Assembly: GCA_002420185.1 (NCBI GenBank)
Contig: DIHO01000013.1
Location: 82,261-146,260 of the forward strand
Direction: 5' to 3'
DNA: 64,000 nt
Source: Opitutales bacterium UBA5694
GTDB lineage: Bacteria; Verrucomicrobiota; Verrucomicrobiia; Opitutales; Opitutaceae
Below, in pieces: positions 18,199-26,408 of this stretch; the stretch's first letter is position 1; each line of letters opens with the position of its first letter. The translations under genes were made by a program, and so were the position numbers. Under the pieces are notes generated by a model. It was not told the DNA's origin. It saw only the letters and a program-made list of their open reading frames with translations, and did not search any database.

Positions 18199-19914
18199 TT
18201 GGCTCGTTGGGAATACAAACCATCTCCTGCATCTATAGTTGGGACGTTGTGCAGAAAGCTCAACATTAGTCCCTCAACCGCAGAGCTCGTGGCGAAGGCT
18301 GGATTTGAGGACAGCGACGAAGCCAGGCGATTTCTTTACCCGCACCTTAGTGAAATATCCGACCCATTCGAAATACATAACCTTGAAAAAGCGGCTCATC
18401 GCATTTGCCAAGCGATCGACCAAGGTCAACGAATCGTAATTTGTGGAGACTACGATGTCGACGGAGTCACAAGTACCGCATTGCTTGTGGATATACTCCA
18501 AAGGTTCAATACGTACCCGAAATTCATTGTCCCACTTCGTAGCGAAGAAGGGTATGGGCTAAGTCGCAAGGCAGCAGAACGGGCCCTAAACTGCGGGGAC
18601 AAAGCGGATCTGTTTATTGCTCTGGACTGCGGGACAAACTCTTTTGAGGAGGCCCAGTACATTTTGTCTCGGGGATGCGATTTGCTTATCGTGGATCACC
18701 ACCAGGCAAAGACTCGTTTGCCGGAAGGGGTGTTGCTTGTCAATCCGCACGTATTTGGAGAGGAGGAATGTCAAACTTTGAACTTCTGTACGGTCGGCTT
18801 GGTATTTAAACTTGTCCATGGAGTTTTAAAGTTAAAGCGGGAACGCCAAGAGGCACGGGCTTTTGAGATTATATTGAAAGACTATCTCGACTTTGTATCC
18901 ATGGGGACGATTGCCGATCTAGTACCGCTAACCAAAGAGAACCGGATCTTTACACGCATCGGCCTGAAAGCACTTTCTCAGACCAAACGAAAGGGTCTGA
19001 GCAGTCTGATGAATGTATCTGGAATGACGGCCCGCCACGGAGTGAGACCGGTTGATATATCGTTTAAGCTCGGACCCCGCATCAATGCGAGTGGACGACT
19101 CGCGGACGCGGCGTTGGCAGTGGAGCTTTTGTTAAGCGATGACGCCTCTTATTGTATGGAGACATCTTTGAAGTTGGACTCGTTCAACCGCGAGCGTCGA
19201 ATGATCGAAAAAAATATCGTAGAAGAGGCTATGAGGCAAGTTGAGTCGCATCAGTCCGAGAGTCACGGGATTGTGGTTTATGGGGATGACTGGCATCCAG
19301 GAGTAGTTGGTATCGTTGCCAGTCGCCTTTCACGGGCATATGACCGGCCTTGTATCGTCCTTGGAAAAGATGGGGAATTCGCGAAGGGGTCTGGACGTAG
19401 TGTGGAGGGAGTCAATTTGGTGGAGGTGCTCGAGGACTTTTCCGACAATCTGGAAAGCTGGGGAGGGCACCCCATGGCAATCGGCTTGAGCACACTAATT
19501 GAAAGCGTGGAGGATTTACGGTCGTTTTTCGATCGGTCCATCAAGAATTTTACCGAAACCCATAAGTACGAAAAGGCGGTCAAGCTATCCACCTATCTTA
19601 AACTCGAGGAGGCATCGGCAGAGTTTATGGACGAGTTTTCCCTTCTGCAGCCGTTTGGTCGAGAAAATCCAGAGCCTATTTTTGCTACAAAGCGGGTCGT
19701 TTTTCAACAAAAACCTAAAGTTTTCAAAGAGAAGCACTTTAGATTTTACTTATCCGATAAACGAGGCAGAGTCATAAATGGGGTCGCGTGGGAGATGGCC
19801 CACCGAGTTCCAGTTGTGAATAAGCCGGTTGATATTGCCTATCGCCTAGCCTGGAATTCCTTTGGTAATCAAAGGGTCATACAGATTGAATTGATCGACT
19901 GGCGAGAGACATAG
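18199..19914 (+). CDS. recJ: single-stranded-DNA-specific exonuclease RecJ
   Basis: 5'-3' single-strand exonuclease acting in recombination and mismatch repair. DHH-family motifs are in order: VICGDYDVDGVTSTALL, LIVDHHQAK, FVSMGTIADLVPL, INASGRLADAA and WHPGVVGIVASRLSR, followed by the DHHA1 and C-terminal OB-like domain. No ATG exists near the expected N-terminus. TTG 18199 (MARWEYKPSP) fits the family start. An AAGGAGGG at 18177-18184 is better spaced for an ATA codon at 18190 that overlaps the secDF stop as TGATA. Start choice is therefore uncertain by three codons. Confidence 0.94.
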   Translation: MARWEYKPSPASIVGTLCRKLNISPSTAELVAKAGFEDSDEARRFLYPHLSEISDPFEIHNLEKAAHRICQAIDQGQRIVICGDYDVDGVTSTALLVDILQRFNTYPKFIVPLRSEEGYGLSRKAAERALNCGDKADLFIALDCGTNSFEEAQYILSRGCDLLIVDHHQAKTRLPEGVLLVNPHVFGEEECQTLNFCTVGLVFKLVHGVLKLKRERQEARAFEIILKDYLDFVSMGTIADLVPLTKENRIFTRIGLKALSQTKRKGLSSLMNVSGMTARHGVRPVDISFKLGPRINASGRLADAALAVELLLSDDASYCMETSLKLDSFNRERRMIEKNIVEEAMRQVESHQSESHGIVVYGDDWHPGVVGIVASRLSRAYDRPCIVLGKDGEFAKGSGRSVEGVNLVEVLEDFSDNLESWGGHPMAIGLSTLIESVEDLRSFFDRSIKNFTETHKYEKAVKLSTYLKLEEASAEFMDEFSLLQPFGRENPEPIFATKRVVFQQKPKVFKEKHFRFYLSDKRGRVINGVAWEMAHRVPVVNKPVDIAYRLAWNSFGNQRVIQIELIDWRET

Positions 19915-19948
19915 ATTCATTAGCAGGTAGATTGCATTACAGAAATTT

Positions 19949-20563
19949 GTGATATACCCTAGGGGCAATTGTTCGATTTCACGACCGGTTTCCGTACTGT
20001 TTATTGGAGGCCTTGTGCTCCTGTTGTTTGGATGTTCCCGTCCGGAAGAGTCCCCTCATGACGTTTTCGCCGCGTTTGATTCTGCCCTTGGAAGAGGGGA
20101 ACTAAACCAACTTGATAGCTTCGCCAGTCGGAACTCGGTTCAGTATTTTCATGGCCTTGAACCCTGGATTATTCGTGGGGACGAAAAATCGCTGAAAAAA
20201 CTGACTCCCTTTGATCGGTACTTGATTCTGGTCTTGCGAATGCACCTTGACTCTTGGTCACTCGCAGATTGGCAAGACTGGAACGAGGCCCTTGATTCGG
20301 GAAAACAGAACCATGCCGTCAGTGGATATCTGAAACAGGCATTAGGCGAACTATTCTTCAAAACGGCCTTAGGGAAAGTAGATTTTATTAATGGCATAAC
20401 GGCTGGCCAACTGCTTCGTCTAGGATCACCGACAGGTTTGAGTTTACACTTCATCAATGAGGAAGGGTGGAAAATTGAGCTAACTCGGCTGTTTCGTGAT
20501 TCCTTTGAACAAAAAATAAAACCGTATCTATCGGACCATTACATAAATCGAGATCGAGTTTAG
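19949..20563 (+). CDS. putative lipoprotein of unknown function
   Basis: A 204-residue protein with a basic start, hydrophobic segment and lipobox LLLFGCS (cysteine near residue 29), so probably a lipid-anchored periplasmic protein. The mature part is mixed alpha/charged, with no recognisable catalytic motif and no cysteines or repeats. It could be a small helical accessory protein. GTG 19949 is the likely start. It follows recJ by 34 bases and precedes an oxidoreductase. The family is not recognised. Confidence 0.7.
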   Translation: MIYPRGNCSISRPVSVLFIGGLVLLLFGCSRPEESPHDVFAAFDSALGRGELNQLDSFASRNSVQYFHGLEPWIIRGDEKSLKKLTPFDRYLILVLRMHLDSWSLADWQDWNEALDSGKQNHAVSGYLKQALGELFFKTALGKVDFINGITAGQLLRLGSPTGLSLHFINEEGWKIELTRLFRDSFEQKIKPYLSDHYINRDRV

Positions 20564-20660
20564 GAAATGCTGAAGAAGGAATACGGCGATCGCATGGATC
20601 GAAGCCTCTATCATTCTATGATTGCTAATGCTTCAAGGAAATAGATGCTTACTAAGAATT

Positions 20661-21707
20661 ATGGCGATATCAGAAAACATCCGAATCGGTGTCATCGGTG
20701 CTGGCACTAATACAAAGCTGAAACACATTCCTGGCCTACAATCGATTGAAGGCGTTAGCATCGATGTGGTATGCAATCGCTCTGAATCTTCCTCGCGGAA
20801 AGCGGCGGACGAGTTTGGAATCGGTCGAATTGCTAGTAGCTGGGAGGAAGTCGTCGCAGACGATTCGATTAACGCGGTTTGCATTGGCACATGGCCCTAC
20901 CTGCATGCACCAATAACGATTGCTGCCTTAAAAGCTGGCAAACATGTGCTAACCGAGGCTCGAATGGCAATGAATGAAAAAGAGGCAGAAGAAATGCTGA
21001 ACGCCTCGTTGTCTCGCCCTGAAGTCGTCGCTCAGATCGTGCCTTCTCCCTTTACTCTTAAGTGGGATCAGACCATTATGAAAATCCTCGAATCTGGCGA
21101 ACTGGGTGATCTTAGGGAAATCAGTGTAATCAAGACTTTGCCAATGAACGCCAATGAGCGGGATCCCATGAATTGGCGCCAGAATATTGAATACAGTGGC
21201 AACAATACAATGATGTTAGGGATTTACTACGAGGTCGTGCAACGCTGGATCCAAAGAAGCCCAAGTCGATTGTGGTCGTATGGACGTATTTTCTCAAAGA
21301 ACCGTGACAATGCCGAAGCAGGTGGACTTAGAGCGGTAAAAATTCCGGAAAGCCTAATATTCGTCGCGGATTACGGCGATGGGCTTCAATTAACCGGTAT
21401 TATGAGTGGGGTCGAATTTGGAAGTGGAAGAGACGAGTACGCCATCAGTGGTGCCAAGGGTACGATTAGGTTGGATTTAAAAACCGGCACGCTCTACCGT
21501 TCGTTAATAGATGAAGAAGAGCAGATCGTCGAACCGCAAGAAGAGGACGTTGCCGATTGGAATGTAGAGGCCGATTTCATTGCAAGCATACGGGAAGGGA
21601 AACCGGTATCGCTCACAAACTTCGCGGATGGATTGAAATACATGAAATTCACCGACGCCGCCCGTAATTCGTTTAATGCCGGCGGGGAGTGGATTACGCT
21701 GAGCTAG
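20661..21707 (+). CDS. Gfo/Idh/MocA family oxidoreductase
   Basis: Cytosolic NAD(P)-dependent oxidoreductase of about 348 residues. The N-terminal Rossmann motif is IRIGVIGAGTNTKLKHIPGL, followed by VCNRS and the family segment GTWPYLHAPITIAALKAGKHV with TEARMAMN (the EKP position reads EAR). The catalytic lysine of many members is in EKP, so its replacement by R/M here should be noted. The C-terminal alpha/beta domain is complete. Substrate (sugar, inositol or biliverdin-like) is unknown. ATG 20661 is chosen because the upstream ATG codons add unconserved residues. Confidence 0.87.
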   Translation: MAISENIRIGVIGAGTNTKLKHIPGLQSIEGVSIDVVCNRSESSSRKAADEFGIGRIASSWEEVVADDSINAVCIGTWPYLHAPITIAALKAGKHVLTEARMAMNEKEAEEMLNASLSRPEVVAQIVPSPFTLKWDQTIMKILESGELGDLREISVIKTLPMNANERDPMNWRQNIEYSGNNTMMLGIYYEVVQRWIQRSPSRLWSYGRIFSKNRDNAEAGGLRAVKIPESLIFVADYGDGLQLTGIMSGVEFGSGRDEYAISGAKGTIRLDLKTGTLYRSLIDEEEQIVEPQEEDVADWNVEADFIASIREGKPVSLTNFADGLKYMKFTDAARNSFNAGGEWITLS

Positions 21708-21718
21708 GTGTTCGCCTC

Positions 21719-22288
21719 TTAGCTTCCGGGCTTGAAAGCAGGGATCGATTTCAGATGTTCAGGGAGTTCATCGGGATCGTAGGTAGGAAAGCTCATCTCG
21801 AGAAGGGAGACGAGCGGGCAGTCAAAGTTTGCTCTCCCTTCGCTACGATCGACTAGAACTGAGATCGCAGCAACCTCTCCACCATTCGATCTGACTATAT
21901 CCACTGCCTCCTGAGCCCTCCCGCCACGTGTAATGACGTCCTCAACGATGAGGATGGGCTCGTCTGGCTCGATCTTGAAGCCTCGCCTGAGTACGAGGCG
22001 TTCGTTCTCCTTCTCCACGAAAATGTAACGGGCGTTAAACTGCCGCGCGATCTCCTGTCCTACCACTAGTCCACCCATAGCGGGAGCTAGAACGGTTTTG
22101 AAGGTCAGCTTTTCCAGTCTAGGTTTAAGTAGTTCGATTAGCCGTGTGACCTCCGCCATATTCTGGCAAACTTGGGCACATTGAAAAAAGTGTTCGCTTC
22201 TTAGTCCTGATCTCAGAATGAAGTGCCCTTTTAGAAGAGCACCTGTTGACCTGAAAATATCTAAAACCTCATCGTTTGTAGACTCCAT
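21719..22288 (-). CDS. pyrE: orotate phosphoribosyltransferase
   Basis: Pyrimidine synthesis enzyme joining orotate to PRPP to give OMP. Length 189 residues from ATG 22288 (MESTNDEVLD). The longer frame from 22390 adds 34 residues absent from the family. The PRPP-binding motif ILIVEDVITRGGRAQEAV is intact, as are RSGLRSEHFFQC near the N-terminus and the flexible-loop VEKENERLVLRRGF. It is convergent with the oxidoreductase gene, with 11 bases between stops. No other pyr gene is nearby. Confidence 0.95.
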   Translation of the reverse strand: MESTNDEVLDIFRSTGALLKGHFILRSGLRSEHFFQCAQVCQNMAEVTRLIELLKPRLEKLTFKTVLAPAMGGLVVGQEIARQFNARYIFVEKENERLVLRRGFKIEPDEPILIVEDVITRGGRAQEAVDIVRSNGGEVAAISVLVDRSEGRANFDCPLVSLLEMSFPTYDPDELPEHLKSIPAFKPGS

Positions 22289-22420
22289 CACCCTAAGAAT
22301 TGCGAAATCGAGAGAAAAAATCCAGTAAATTTTGCCTCGAGGGGCATCGCAAAGTCGGAACCATATTGATTTTTCAGGTACTAACTCCATAGCCTGTTTT
22401 ACAGGCTAGCCGACGATACG

Positions 22421-22783
22421 GTGGATCAAGAAACGACAGGACTGGCAGGTAGAGGGCTATGGGGATTAATTTGGGTTGCCTATGCCTACTTCTACGGGCG
22501 GTACTTTGGTCACGTAGCCCGCCGCCTCAAACCTGGTTTGGGTAATGCGGGCCTTCCTGGTTCACGGGAACGACTAGCGGCAAAACAATTCTGGTGCTAT
22601 CGGTTTTCCGCTTTCATGCTCATTCCCACTGTCCTTGAATTGATTCGAAGCAGTCCTTTTACGAGTGGAGTGATATCAATTCTTCCTTGTTTGTTCGGAG
22701 TTTGGGTTATTCAAGCTGTTTGGTGCGAAGTACTGCACTCAAAGGTTCCAAATTCGGAATACGCGAATAGGCAGAGACGTTAG
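22421..22783 (+). CDS. small membrane protein of unknown function
   Basis: 120 residues with a GTG start, divergent from pyrE. Hydrophobic segments GLIWVAYAYFYGRYF and VISILPCLFGVWVIQAVW suggest two or three membrane passes with a basic loop between them. No family recognised. The distance to pyrE (132 bases) allows a shared promoter region. Confidence 0.5.
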   Translation: MDQETTGLAGRGLWGLIWVAYAYFYGRYFGHVARRLKPGLGNAGLPGSRERLAAKQFWCYRFSAFMLIPTVLELIRSSPFTSGVISILPCLFGVWVIQAVWCEVLHSKVPNSEYANRQRR

Positions 22784-22867
22784 GAATGATAATGTAGTCT
22801 GCAGGACTCATTCCCAATCGTGGTTGTTTTTTGAAAGCGACGGAGATTTCCCTCTAGTCCTGGGAAA

Positions 22868-22883
22868 TGGCTTTCACTGTGCA
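22868..22883 (+). promoter_or_regulatory. possible sigma-54 promoter for amt
   Basis: TGGC-TTTCACTGT-GCAA: GG and GC are separated by exactly ten bases as in -24/-12 promoters, though the -12 side reads TGTGCA and not TTGCA. It lies 183 bases before amt. The region 22784-23065 otherwise shows only a 54-codon minus-strand frame (22900-23064) of doubtful reality. Confidence 0.4.
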
Positions 22884-23065
22884 ATATTAGCCAAGGCACT
22901 CAACCAGAACATCTTTTCCCTTTACCGGCTTCTTGGTTGGTCCTTTTGATACAAAGTACTCGAAGGTACGCTTTTCCGTTGAATTCCTTTTCCAGTTTCG
23001 AAACAGTTTCTGGGTCCATTGGATCTTGCGTATAAGGTTCTCCTGTAAAAACTAAAACCCTCACT

Positions 23066-24391
23066 ATGTTCCTAACACGTCGAAATCTTCTAGGTGGCGC
23101 CCTTTTGCTACCGATCCTTTTTCCTGCTCTGGCTCAGGGCCAAGGTCTCAGTTCCATCAATACAGGCGATACTGCTTGGATCTTAACTTCCAGTGCGCTT
23201 GTGCTTTTCATGACTATACCGGGACTGGCTCTTTTTTATGCGGGTCTCGTTCGAGGCAGAAATGTGCTTTCGGTCCTAATGCATTGTTTTGTCCTCACGG
23301 CGTTCATGAGCGTTATTTGGCTAGTTGTCGGATATAGCATGGCATTTTCAACTGCGGGTATGGAAGAGGGGAAGGTAGGTTGGAATGCCTTTGTCGGCGG
23401 ATTCGACAAGTCTTTTCTGAACGGAGTAGCGGCTGACTCGGAATTGGGGACGATACCCGAGCCGTTGTTCGCCATGTTTCAAATGACGTTCTTTGTCATC
23501 ACGCCAGCACTGATGGTTGGGGCTTTTGCAGAGCGAATGAAGTTCTCCGCCATGCTCTGGTTCTGCGGGCTGTGGGGCGTTTTGGTTTACCTTCCAGTTT
23601 GCCACATGATTTGGGGAGGTGACGGTGGCTATCTGGCGGACATGGGTGTCATCGATTTCGCAGGTGGACTGGTTGTTCACATCACTGCTGGGGTTGGAGC
23701 ACTACTTGCATGTATCATGGTTGGCAAGCGTCGTGATTACCCGAAAGGACAGATACTGCCTCACAATCTGGCGATGACAGTTACCGGAGCCGGTATGTTG
23801 TGGGTAGGCTGGTTCGGATTTAACGGGGGTAGTGCACTTGGAGCGAATGGAGATGCCGCTATGGCGATTCTGGTGACTCACTTATCTGCTTCGAGTGCGA
23901 CTCTGGGATGGATGGCCATCGAATGGATGAGGAATGGCAAGCCCAGTTTACTTGGTGCGGCAACCGGTTCTATCGCTGGATTGGCAGCGATTACTCCTGC
24001 TAGCGGTTCGGTCGGCCCATTGGGAGCTATCGTAATCGGTATTTGCTCTGCGCTCTTGTGCTATTGGATGTGTACCAAAATTAAAAGTAAGTTCCAGTAC
24101 GATGACTCGCTCGATGTATTTGGTGTGCACGGTGTGGGTGGATTTGTCGGGACTCTGCTGGTTGCCGTGTTTGGAGCCCCTGCTCTTGGTGGAAAGGTCG
24201 AAGGTTTGGAAATAGGGAAGCAGCTTGGTGTACAGGCTTTCGCGGTCTTGATCGTCGCCTTATTCACGCTTGTGATTAGCTACATTATTCTCAAGGGAAT
24301 CCAGTCAACGATTGGATTGAGGGTCGAGGAGCAGGATGAGGTTACTGGCCTGGACTTAAGCTCGCATGGAGAATCTGGATACAACGACTAG
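23066..24391 (+). CDS. amt: ammonium transporter
   Basis: Amt/MEP/Rh-family ammonium channel of the inner membrane, 441 residues with about 11 membrane segments after an exported leader (LLGGALLLPILFPALAQGQ). Family landmarks: ALFYAGLVRGRNVLSVLMH, the DFAGGLVVHITAGVGAL segment carrying one of the twin pore histidines, WVGWFGFNGGSALGANG, and FGVHGVGGFVGTLLV with the second histidine. No glnK follows, unlike the usual glnK-amtB pair. Its neighbour on the other strand is glnA. A sigma-54-like element lies upstream, consistent with nitrogen control. Confidence 0.96.
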   Translation: MFLTRRNLLGGALLLPILFPALAQGQGLSSINTGDTAWILTSSALVLFMTIPGLALFYAGLVRGRNVLSVLMHCFVLTAFMSVIWLVVGYSMAFSTAGMEEGKVGWNAFVGGFDKSFLNGVAADSELGTIPEPLFAMFQMTFFVITPALMVGAFAERMKFSAMLWFCGLWGVLVYLPVCHMIWGGDGGYLADMGVIDFAGGLVVHITAGVGALLACIMVGKRRDYPKGQILPHNLAMTVTGAGMLWVGWFGFNGGSALGANGDAAMAILVTHLSASSATLGWMAIEWMRNGKPSLLGAATGSIAGLAAITPASGSVGPLGAIVIGICSALLCYWMCTKIKSKFQYDDSLDVFGVHGVGGFVGTLLVAVFGAPALGGKVEGLEIGKQLGVQAFAVLIVALFTLVISYIILKGIQSTIGLRVEEQDEVTGLDLSSHGESGYND

Positions 24392-24769
24392 CTTAAGTCT
24401 AGTTAAGTAGCGAGAAATCGAATTGTTTGGAAACCTGTTTTGCCCCTCCACAAAGCAGGACACCCGCTTTTTTGAAGAGAAAAGCATTTTCTCTAGTTAC
24501 AAGGAGGTATCCTTCATTTTGGTTGGAAATTACCTTTGAAAAAATACCTGTAAATGAAACGCCGTTCGAATGGATTGAAAACGTTACCTCAAATCCTCAT
24601 ATCTGGTGACTACTATGGCGACGAAGAGCGGCTTTTTGCGGACGATCGCGGGAGCCGACTCGACGTGGCTCTAAGAGTTTAGCCCTTTGCAGTATAGGAG
24701 CCGATTGGTGTACGAAAAACGGTGTCGCAGATTACGACACCGTTGTTGAACTAGATTTTTTAAATACAA
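24392..24769. other. 378-base gap between convergent amt and glnA
   Basis: No gene visible on either strand. Near the amt stop, CTAGCTTAAG and CTAGTTAAG form a short direct repeat. The only strong signal is the glnA terminator at 24713-24744. Confidence 0.6.
24713..24744 (-). terminator. rho-independent terminator of glnA
   Basis: A perfect 10-bp stem, AACGGTGTCG and CGACACCGTT, with a 7-base loop. On the minus strand it is followed by TTTTTC. It sits 26 bases past the glnA stop. Confidence 0.88.
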
Positions 24770-25783
24770 TCAGGAGGTAGGAACCTCTGAAATCGTTTTG
24801 AGAACACGAGAACAAATCTGATAGGGGTCGCCTTGTGAGTTGGGACGACGGTCTTCTAAATAGCCCCGATACCTGTCTTCCGCAACAAAAGCGTGCGGTA
24901 CGCGAATCGAGGCACCACGGTCAGCGACTCCCCAAGAAAACTTGTCGATAGACTGTGTCTCATGAAGGCCTGTCAAGCGCATGTGATTGTCGGGACCATA
25001 GGCCGCAATGTGCTCTTCCTTGTTCCTCTCAAAAGCATCCATAAGAGCGAGGAAGTAGTCCTTGCCGCCCACTTCACGCAAGTGTTTGGTCGAGAAGTTA
25101 CAATGCATACCAGAGCCATTCCAGTCGCCTTGGAAGGGTTTACAGTGATACTCAACGGTTACTTCGTATTTCTCAGTCAAACGCTGAAGAAGATAGCGAG
25201 CCACCCAGATGTCATCGGCACAGTTTTTGGAACCCTTGGCGAAAACTTGGAATTCCCACTGGCCTTTCGCAACTTCAGCGTTGATCCCTTCGTGGTTTAT
25301 CCCAGCGGCCAGACATAGCTCTAGATGCTCATCAACGATCTCGCGTGCAAGGCCGCCGACATGTTGATACCCAACTCCAGTGTAATATTTGCCTTGTGGA
25401 TCCGGGTACCCAGACTCAGGCCAGCCCAAGGGACGTCCATCTTCAAAAAGAAAGTACTCCTGCTCGAGTCCGAACCAAGCGTCTTCGTCATCAATAATCG
25501 ATGCACGATGGTTGCTTGGATGAGGATCGCCATTGGGAAGCATCACTTCGCACATGACGATGAAGGCATTATTACGTCCGGCATCGGGATAGAGCTTAAC
25601 GGGTTTCAGCATGCAGTCGGAATCGCTACCGTCCGCCTGTTGCGTCGAGCTACCGTCGAATCCCCACATAGGGCAATCATCGAGAGAACTTGGTTCTTCA
25701 GAAGCAATACGCGTTTTTCCGCGTAAATTAGGAACAGGCGTGTAGCCATCTAACCATATGTATTCGAGCTTGTATTTAGCCAT
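24770..25783 (-). CDS. glnA: glutamine synthetase, type II (eukaryote-like)
   Basis: ATP-dependent glutamine synthetase joining ammonia and glutamate. The 337-residue size and sequence (YIWLDGYTPVPNLRGKTRI, CPMWGFDGSSTQQADGSDSD, WFGLEQEYFLF, GYQHVGGLAREIVDEHLELC, the ATP-binding NGSGMHCNFSTK, and ADRGASIRVPH) are those of GSII, the eukaryote-type enzyme, not the longer GSI. No adenylylation Tyr site of GSI type is expected. Start ATG 25783 (MAKYKLEY); the upstream frame is leader. A sigma-54-type promoter lies about 100 bases upstream and a strong terminator downstream, so it is a single-gene unit. Converges with amt. Confidence 0.96.
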   Translation of the reverse strand: MAKYKLEYIWLDGYTPVPNLRGKTRIASEEPSSLDDCPMWGFDGSSTQQADGSDSDCMLKPVKLYPDAGRNNAFIVMCEVMLPNGDPHPSNHRASIIDDEDAWFGLEQEYFLFEDGRPLGWPESGYPDPQGKYYTGVGYQHVGGLAREIVDEHLELCLAAGINHEGINAEVAKGQWEFQVFAKGSKNCADDIWVARYLLQRLTEKYEVTVEYHCKPFQGDWNGSGMHCNFSTKHLREVGGKDYFLALMDAFERNKEEHIAAYGPDNHMRLTGLHETQSIDKFSWGVADRGASIRVPHAFVAEDRYRGYLEDRRPNSQGDPYQICSRVLKTISEVPTS

Positions 25784-25878
25784 AATTATTGTCGTTAATT
25801 TTTGAGGGTTTGACTGTCCTGACGATGTGTTACGAACTTCAGGAGCAAGTTGCCAAAAATGCAATAGGTAAAGAAAGC

Positions 25879-25894
25879 AGCAAAAGATGTGCCG
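25879..25894 (-). promoter_or_regulatory. sigma-54 (-24/-12) promoter for glnA
   Basis: On the minus strand it reads CGGCAC-ATCTT-TTGCT, matching the TGGCAC-N5-TTGC consensus with the required ten bases between GG and GC. It sits about 96-110 bases before the glnA ATG, a normal leader length. The sigma factor and its activator are not in the window. Confidence 0.62.
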
Positions 25895-25973
25895 ACATTC
25901 AACAAATTTTCGAACTAATTGATAATTTATGGAAATAGCTCATTTTCGCCCTCCCAAACGCTCAAAATAGATC

Positions 25974-26408
25974 ATGCGAGAGATTAAAGATACACAGCGA
26001 GCTTCGGTTCGGATAGGATATGACGGTCGCGTTCAAAAAACCTTCCGTGGACCGGATGCTAAAGATCGCCACACTAATGAAGTGAGAGTCTTGCAGTACC
26101 TCGAGGAAAAAGGGTGTATCTTCGTTCCAAAACTTCTTGAATGGGATGATGAGGATCTGAGTCTCGTTACTACAAATTGCGGTTCACGCGTTGAGGATTC
26201 GATCAGCAAGATAAGAACGGCCGAACTTTATCAAGAGCTTGAACGCGACTTTGGCGTGCGGCACGGGGATCCCTTTGCCCGTAACATCACGTATGACCCC
26301 AGTCTCGGCCGATTTTGTATTATTGATTTTGAATACGCTATGATCCTTGAAAAAGGGGAGGGTCTTTTGCAGCCCGATTCTAGAAATGACCATGAGCGAA
26401 AACGATAG
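25974..26408 (+). CDS. compact protein-kinase-like protein
   Basis: 144-residue protein with a miniature kinase fold pattern. The N-lobe has VRIGYDGRVQKTFRG, then NEVRVLQYLEEKGCIFVPKL (equivalent of the helix-C glutamate) and a hinge-like LSLVTTNCG. The catalytic loop VRHGDPFARNITYD and metal-binding CIIDFEYA match the HGDxxxxN...DFE pattern of Bud32/RIO-type and aminoglycoside-kinase-like enzymes. The region between lobes is very short. Its last 17-23 bases overlap the next gene, a PP2C phosphatase, so the two are translated together. Substrate unknown. It could also be a small-molecule kinase. Confidence 0.72.
   Translation: MREIKDTQRASVRIGYDGRVQKTFRGPDAKDRHTNEVRVLQYLEEKGCIFVPKLLEWDDEDLSLVTTNCGSRVEDSISKIRTAELYQELERDFGVRHGDPFARNITYDPSLGRFCIIDFEYAMILEKGEGLLQPDSRNDHERKR

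Noticed and set aside
19961..19980. CAATTGTTCGATTTC as another copy of the dispersed repeat
   Set aside because: Only about 13 bases match, and it lies inside the lipoprotein coding sequence.
22900..23064. 54-codon minus-strand frame starting 1 base from amt
   Set aside because: Protein-like in part (VFTGEPYTQDPMDPETVSKL) but leaves no room for promoters between divergent starts and overlaps the amt leader; no family recognised.
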